Shown in pieces: positions 58,983-64,000 of a stretch of DNA of 64,000 bases. The DNA comes from Symbiodinium natans (taxonomy: Eukaryota > Sar > Dinophyceae > Suessiales > Symbiodiniaceae), in the NCBI GenBank assembly GCA_905221605.1, contig CAJNDS010002078.1, positions 64,001 to 128,000 of the forward strand, written 5' to 3'. Each line of letters opens with the position of its first letter. The stretch's first letter is position 1. A program made the translations under genes and the position numbers. The notes beneath the pieces were generated by a model that was not told the DNA's origin, made no database searches, and saw only the letters and a list, made by a program, of their open reading frames with translations.

Positions 58983-59164
58983 CTACACCCACACGTCTGT
59001 TCAACTTCTAAGCAAGTATCCTGACGCTAGCGTCCAAATGACCGGATGCACGTAGCCTGCGCTTTTCCCAAACGCAAGCGTCCTGCCAGGTGCACAAGTT
59101 TGGTGAAGCAAGCTGGCTCATTCTGCCTGGCTTACTGCATCGCCTTAACCGACACACTTTGCAC

Positions 59165-59327
59165 CTCCCATTTATCGGAATCGATGTTCCAAGCAATTGC
59201 CCGTCCTCTTCGCGAACCAGTGCAGGAAGACTATGAAGGACACGAGAAACAACACCTTCGCTTGCAAACCATGCCAAAAAGATAGCGGTGCTGCCATCTG
59301 GCTTCGTGGTGTTGCAACGCATCAAGT
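59165..59327 (-). CDS. Unassigned exon with strong splice sites
   Basis: Acceptor GATTCATGCAG and donor AATGGGAG|GTGCAA bound LMRCNTTKPDGSTAIFLAWF, ASEGVVSRVLHSLPALVREE and DGQLLGTSIPINGR (163 bp). A well-formed alpha/beta-like segment; no family named. Confidence 0.55.
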
Positions 59328-59434
59328 CTGCATGAATCGGCACAAACCCACAACTGCCCCATCGCCGGGCCACCGCTGACGGGGCACGACACAGCGTCCA
59401 AAATCTCTACTGCACTTTGCTTGACACTGCCTTG

Positions 59435-59600
59435 CTACATGAATACTGGTATCGTTGCGAGCCAGCTCCTTTCAACATGGGTTCCTGCCCCAGCGGGTTG
59501 CCACCAGAGTTGGTTTGTCAGTGTCAGGTCGTTTTTCTCATCATGCAAACAAAACACCAGTAAACACACACATGCAGTCAAAAGTTGGTCCAACACCTGC
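59435..59600 (-). CDS. Possible membrane-protein exon
   Basis: Acceptor TGGCGGCAG, then VLDQLLTACVCLLVFCLHDE (helix) and KNDLTLTNQLWWQPAGAG, with a possible GA donor after GGGGCAG. Confidence 0.38.
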
Positions 59601-59808
59601 CGCCAAGCCACATTTGCTAATAGCATGCCTCGCCTTAGTATCTTAGTAGACGCACGTCATGAAAGCAAATTGATCACACTGAATGAAGGGTTTTTGCAAA
59701 ATTTGTCTTCTTGCTGCTTGCTACGGCGTTGAGCGAATCAAGCCATCACTCACAAAAAGAATGCACAACCTACAACAAGAAGCCTTGACAATCTTCGATT
59801 GAACCTAC

Positions 59809-59933
59809 CTTCGTCTAGAATCATGTCGGGTCCCAGAACATGCTCACAATGCGGTTTAATGCCAAGCATCATCTCCACACTAAACTCCGATCCGTTGGGT
59901 TGTTGAGCATGAAACTCGAACTTCAATCTGTGC
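59809..59933 (-). CDS. Unassigned exon with GTAGGT donor
   Basis: Acceptor GTCGTGCTTAG and near-ideal donor GACGAAG|GTAGGT bound HRLKFEFHAQQPNGSEFSVE, MMLGIKPHCEHVLGPDMIL (125 bp). Strongly protein-like. Family not recognised. Confidence 0.6.
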
Positions 59934-60060
59934 CTAAGCACGACGCAATGAATTGTCGGCGCAAGCGATTGGCCACCTCACAGACTGACAACGCCATCTT
60001 CTTGCAGCAGCTTGCGTGAAATTGGCCAGCGACTGCTGGCAATCCGATATCACGAAATAC

Positions 60061-61246
60061 CTTCAAACTCGGCAGCAGAGCTCATACAGGTGCAAACTGA
60101 AACCACAGAATCTGGTGCTAATGGTATGCCATGGTGCCAGATGTGAGGACGAATGTTCTGGCTTAAAGTGCCTCCAAAGGATGACAGGCACTCACAGGCA
60201 CTCACTGCAGTGACGCGGCAATACATCATGCATGCCGTATGCACCTTGAGACCATTCCGTCCAGTTGGAACCAGGCCCGATGGAGATATTTCGCACCTCA
60301 CATGCACTCGCTCCGAGTGATCTTTCTTTGACAAGGATTCCAATATTTGGTTGGCCGGCCGCGCAGCAACGATCTGCGACACTTTATGTCGTATTGAACG
60401 CCTCAAACCAAACCCCCAAAACTTTGCCCTAATCGTAACATAATCCCAAACCTGGGTTTCCTGTTGGAATTTTCTTACCTTGTGATTTTGCTGCCTGCCG
60501 ACGCTCAATGATGTCAATCGCACGCTTAGGTAATCGCTCGCAACAGCCTTTCAAACTTTCACATCGTTTCTCGTTTGCGGCGAGGTGCAATCAATGAACT
60601 CAAGTTGCCATTCGAAATGGTGGATTTTCTGAACACGGTGCATTTGACATCACAATACCATTGCGCTTCTCTCTCAACATGAAATAGTGGATGAAATTCG
60701 GCACTGCAATACGGGTACAAAAACCCACAAGAACTGGTGTACTGGTACTTGATGTTGTGTACTTTGTGGTATCAGGCTTGTGGAACCACTGCGAGCCTGT
60801 TTCGCCCGTTTCTGCCGGTCGCAGAAGTTGGGCTCTGCCTCTACATCGGGCCAATGCTCGTCCTTAACCAGTTCACACGGCACTGCGACAAAATCACCTG
60901 ACATGGCGATCCATAGCGCGATTCAGAACAACACCGAAGTAGAAACGGCATGTAAAAAATTGTCCGAGCATCCAAGTACACCTCCAGCTGCAGGACGGCA
61001 GCTTCCGGTATGCTTTTCGGAGCCGCTAATTGAAACCGGAAGTTGAAGCTGCCTGTACCTTCCGGCGCCCAGCGCATCCAACATCGATGTACTGGCCACG
61101 CCACAGCTGTAAACGAGCCGGGAGGGCCGGTTTCATAACCAAATTTGCTGAGATACCTGCGAGCCAAAGTGGGGTGGAAACACTCCTCAAAGCTTTAAAG
61201 AAATGGTAAAATTGACGTCCTTCGAACAAGTTGACACGTTCAACCG
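60061..61246 (-). CDS. Unassigned gene, chain of phase-1 exons
   Basis: Exons in order: 61246-61157 (acceptor TTTCTCCTCAG, donor CTCGCAG|GTATCT; VERVNLFEGRQFYHFFKALR); 60882-60790 (PCELVKDEHWPDVEAEPNFC); 60703-60659 (PNFIHYFMLREKRN); a likely exon ending 60479 at the donor CACAAG|GTAAGA; 60373-60245 (acceptor GTGTCGCAG, donor TCTCAAG|GTGCAT; VRNISIGPGSNWTEWSQ); 60096-60061 (CTCMSSAAEFE, donor GAAG|GTATTT). All resolved introns fall in phase 1, and the first three exons join without a break. Repeated phase-1 introns often mark modular proteins, and WTEWSQ hints at an extracellular module, but this is speculative. The exons at 59.9-56.6 kb may continue the same gene. Confidence 0.6.
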
Positions 61247-61429
61247 CTGAGGAGAAACAAACTGTCATGATTTGGCCCAGTCTATGTGGTGGCATCATCC
61301 CCAGTGATCTTATCAAACTTCACGAGGTGGGGAATATTATTGTTGTATTATCTGGCCTCTTTTCTGTCCGCAAGACTCCCCGGTCGGGACCAAAGCTGCA
61401 TGCAGCAGTGCACCCTTTCACTTGCCACC

Positions 61430-61560
61430 ACCTGCGTGCCCATGCGCCGACATCAGCCCGCGGGTGGGGCTCGCCTGTACGTGTGAGCGGGGAGACGAGC
61501 GTGGCGTCAACCGCGAGCTGCGAGCCGTGCCAAAGGGACAAGTTTTTCTTTTGCGGGGCC
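61430..61560 (-). mobile_element. Internal non-LTR retroelement fragment
   Basis: A minus frame reads LSLWHGSQLAVDATLVSPLT and RTGEPHPRADV, which in intact copies lies upstream of the C-terminal block. Here it is downstream, directly after a short A-rich run (AAAAGAAAAA) that ends the previous copy. So it is a separate insertion or rearranged piece. Confidence 0.6.
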
Positions 61561-61639
61561 TTTTTCCTCCTGTCCGCGCGGTCCCTGTGCAGTGGCGCCG
61601 CAGCCAGGGTGCAGGCAGCCGAGTCACGGCATGCAGCTG

Positions 61640-62412
61640 GCGAGGGGGGCAGGGAAGAATCAGCAAGGAGCTCGCTGAGTGCTGGGGGTTCCCCACCAAT
61701 GTTGCCGGTGCCAGCGAGGGGGAGCGACAGCAGGCTTGCTGCGAAGGCCATGCAACGGCGAAAGCGAGCAGGGCCGACCACCGCTGGGCAAAAGCAGAGA
61801 TGGCAGCGGGACGGCTGGACGGTGGCACAGAGCGGGCACGGCAACGTGCCAGCAGACGCACGAAGCGGGCCGCTTCAAGGCTCCAACCTCAATTGCGATG
61901 ACGGCCAGACGGCACTGGGAGGGCGAGCGAACTCGGGGTAGGTGCGGACCTTCGCGCGGCGCGCGATGCGGGGTGCCGCCCCGACAGCGTTGCCACCTTC
62001 TCGGCGGGGGGGCCCCAGCAGCCGTGAGGGGAGACACGAAGGTTGTGTACTGCGACTTGGGCGCCGCCCCATATGGGAAGGCCATTTGCGATGACCTCAA
62101 TCCGCCGTTCATCCTGGCGGGCTGCATCGAGGTTGAGATCACGCACGCAGACATTGAGTGCGACAGTGGCCCCGGCCTCCTTGAGCCGCCGCACGCTCCA
62201 GGGGCCCTCCCCTCGCACGTAGGACTCCGATTCTCGGCCCAAGCGAGGAATTGATGAAATTTGCGGTTACTCTTTTCATAAAGCCGACGGCCATGCTTTG
62301 ACCATGCCCTCGACGATTGAAAGAAAACACCAAGGTAACAGTACTCTGAAACCACTGGCACGTCAGCGCCTTGCAGGCGGAAGTGAAAATGATGACATCT
62401 ACGTTTTGGCAC
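61640..62412 (-). mobile_element. Frameshifted non-LTR retroelement fragment
   Basis: In order on the minus strand: an RT thumb-like segment (VSEYCYLGVFFQSSRAWSKH, 62412-62240); after a frameshift, LKEAGATVALNVCVRDLNLD and RRIEVIANGLPIWGGAQVAV; after more frameshifts, KVRTYPEFA and CRLAVIAIEVGALKRPAS; then the C-terminal MAFAASLLSLPLAGTGN block. The same domain order as the other copies, with at least three frame changes. Confidence 0.66.
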
Positions 62413-62429
62413 AGCAGGCGCGTATCTCG

Positions 62430-62830
62430 CACTTGTACCAGCGCCTGGAGCATCACTTGTGGTCCCATGCTCGGTTGCGCCTCAACGCAGCCCCTCCCCT
62501 GCTGCGATCCAGCGCCAGGGCCGCCTACGTCGCCCGCTGGTCAGCCCTCCTCTCCTTTGCAGCCGCACGAGCACTGGCCGCGAGTCTTCTCTCGCTGCCC
62601 CTCGCCAACGCCGCCAATGTTGATGGGGAAGCCTTGGAGTTGAGCGACCTCCTGGGCGCTGCCGCCTCTGAAGCGGCCCCACCCCCACCAGTCCCGAGCC
62701 GTTTGCCTCTCCGCACCTGAAGGGCCCTGGACCTCCGTCCTCCCCGCCCCGCCCCTCCCGAGCCATAGGGTGCACAGGGACCGCGGACCCTCAGGCAGCA
62801 GCAAAAAGGAGCGGGAAAAAAAAAAAAAAA
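62430..62830 (+). mobile_element. 3' end of a non-LTR retroelement copy with poly(A) tail
   Basis: On the plus strand the frame reads RSSARAAYVARWSALLSFAA, RALAASLLSLPLANAAN, LSDLLGAAASEAAPPPP and SRLPLRT, then TGA at 62718-62720. This is the C-terminal block I associate with a dinoflagellate non-LTR retroelement polyprotein. About 95 bp of 3' sequence follow, then an A-run (62816-62830), as expected of target-primed reverse transcription. The copy is 5'-truncated near 62430, next to an opposite-strand fragment. It cannot be autonomous. Confidence 0.72.
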
Positions 62831-62959
62831 TGCGAAAACCCGCGTGGGGTCCGAGGCGCAAAAGGGGGGGGGGGTTCGAAGCAAACTGCAAGGTTGCGAC
62901 AACACGACTTCGGCAGAGAAAGTGTCGAGACTAGCCAAAGCTGCAATAAGCTGCACGCA

Positions 62960-64000
62960 GCCGCGGGCCGTCGATGCGCCTGTCGTCTGCGACAGGCACG
63001 TCGATGTTCATGTCGGCGACGCGGACGTCGCGAGCGACACGCGCACCGGCCTCGCGGCAAACCCCCGCAACGGCGCGGTCCAGTAGCCATGCGCGCGCGG
63101 CGAGCAGCGCACGCGGCACGGTGGTCCCCGAAAGCGTCGAGCCTGCCACGACAGCTGCACGTGCAGGGGGCGAGTGACCGGGGCAGGCGCAGGCGCCGCA
63201 GGAGCAGAATGCGGAACTGCGCATTCGGAATGGACACGGCCTCGTGCGTGGGCGCGACGGTGATGGCTCGGGCAGAATGTGGCCCAGCCTGCGACAGCAG
63301 CAGCGCACGGGACGCAAGGGTGAGGTCAGAAAAATGCGTCTCGCACGCGCGTTCGTCGCACGCTCCGGCAGCTTGGCGCTGCCATCCCTGTGGGGCATCA
63401 CCTGGCTCGAAAGCGCAGCCGCGCGCTGGCGGCGTGTCTGAGGCGTCAAGGAGGGAGGCCCACGCCGGCGCGTCGTAGCCGGTGGCGCGAAGGGCATCGC
63501 GTGCCTGATTCGCAGCGGCCGCTGCGGGCAAGGGCACATGGCCCTGCAAGGCATGGAGCAGCCGGTCTGCAGCTACTGGCGCTAGGGCATGGATAACCGG
63601 CAGCGTGTCACACCAGGAGGCCCAATGGGCAGCTTGGCGGGCAGCAACGGCAGAGCGCACGGAACATGAGCTTGCGAGGTGCGTGGCCGCAGTCAGCAGT
63701 TCCAGCGCCTCCATGTCCTGCAAAAGCAACTTCAAGTGCTCAGCCCTAATGCCGGAACTATGCCGGACAAGCCAGCCGCCCCGCCCCGTCGAGCCTCGCG
63801 AAATGCGCTGGCGACTGCTCGGTGAGAGCTGAACGGAGCCCTTGGGTTGGTACTGAAGCAACTCAGCGGCGTCGGGACCTGCGCGTCGGGCGGGCGCTTC
63901 ACGGAATCAGTGAGCGAGTCCCGCGTTGGCCTCCATGCCCGGCGCGCGTGCGCGACAGAGCTCGCCCTGCCGCACTTTGGCGCATGCTCGCTCGTTGGCG
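62960..64000 (-). mobile_element. Decayed non-LTR retroelement polyprotein fragment
   Basis: The minus strand carries a reverse-transcriptase start motif (GIRAEHLKLLLQDME, near 63753), then jumps to post-RT sequence (AAHWASWCDTLPVIHALAP), so the catalytic palm is missing. The C-terminal block follows: NAQFRILLLRRLRLPRSLAP, a Cys-His motif (CTCSCRGRLDAFGDHRAAC) and, after a frameshift near 63100, CREAGARVARDVRVADMNID, DVPVADDRRID. It breaks off near 62960. A duplicated TCCGGCAT also shifts the frame ahead of the RT motif. Remnant only. The window ends before its 5' end. Confidence 0.72.

Noticed and set aside
62791-63861. 356-codon minus frame read as one protein
   Set aside because: The retroelement frame is lost near 63100, after which it reads through frameshifted and low-complexity DNA.

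Overview
The window looks like nuclear DNA of a dinoflagellate, most likely of the Symbiodinium group (Symbiodiniaceae). This is inferred from four things: genes broken into many exons of 20-230 bp; introns that start with GA or GC as well as GT and end in AG; a decayed non-LTR retroelement family whose C-terminal sequence I know from dinoflagellate genomes; and very many micro- and minisatellites. Most long open frames here are repeat artefacts or shadows, so genes were read exon by exon from splice signals, codon phase and protein motifs. I saw no tRNA, rRNA, CRISPR array, operon or bacterial-type gene.

Layout. 0-8.3 kb: little that is supportable, mainly simple repeats. 8.8-12.3 kb, minus strand: a JmjC/cupin-like terminal exon, helical-repeat-like exons with an apparent one-base frameshift, and an unassigned exon. 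12.3-25 kb: repeat-rich, with an AT-rich island near 17 kb and one good plus-strand exon at 18.35 kb. 25-36.7 kb: scattered minus-strand exons, including a signal-peptide first exon at 31.07 kb and several short exon runs. 37.5 and 40.4 kb: single plus-strand exons. 40.8-61.2 kb: a dense block in which every convincing exon is on the minus strand. From high to low coordinate it holds a long unassigned multi-exon stretch (61.2-56.6 kb), an ammonium transporter (55.9-47.2 kb), a RING-H2 protein (46.7-46.15 kb), a short terminal exon (45.6 kb), an intronless indoleamine 2,3-dioxygenase-like gene (43.7-42.2 kb) and a membrane-protein exon (41.2-40.85 kb). 61.4-64 kb: several broken non-LTR retroelement copies in both orientations.

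The three best gene calls are the ammonium transporter (ammonium uptake), the RING-H2 protein (probable ubiquitin ligase) and the IDO-like heme dioxygenase (tryptophan/indoleamine oxidation). Nothing in the sequence ties them into one pathway. The one-strand block fits the unidirectional gene clusters known in dinoflagellates.

Limits. Exon calls without a family name rest on a splice-bounded open frame and protein-like composition only. Some will be wrong, and several genes are certainly incomplete. No homology search was run.
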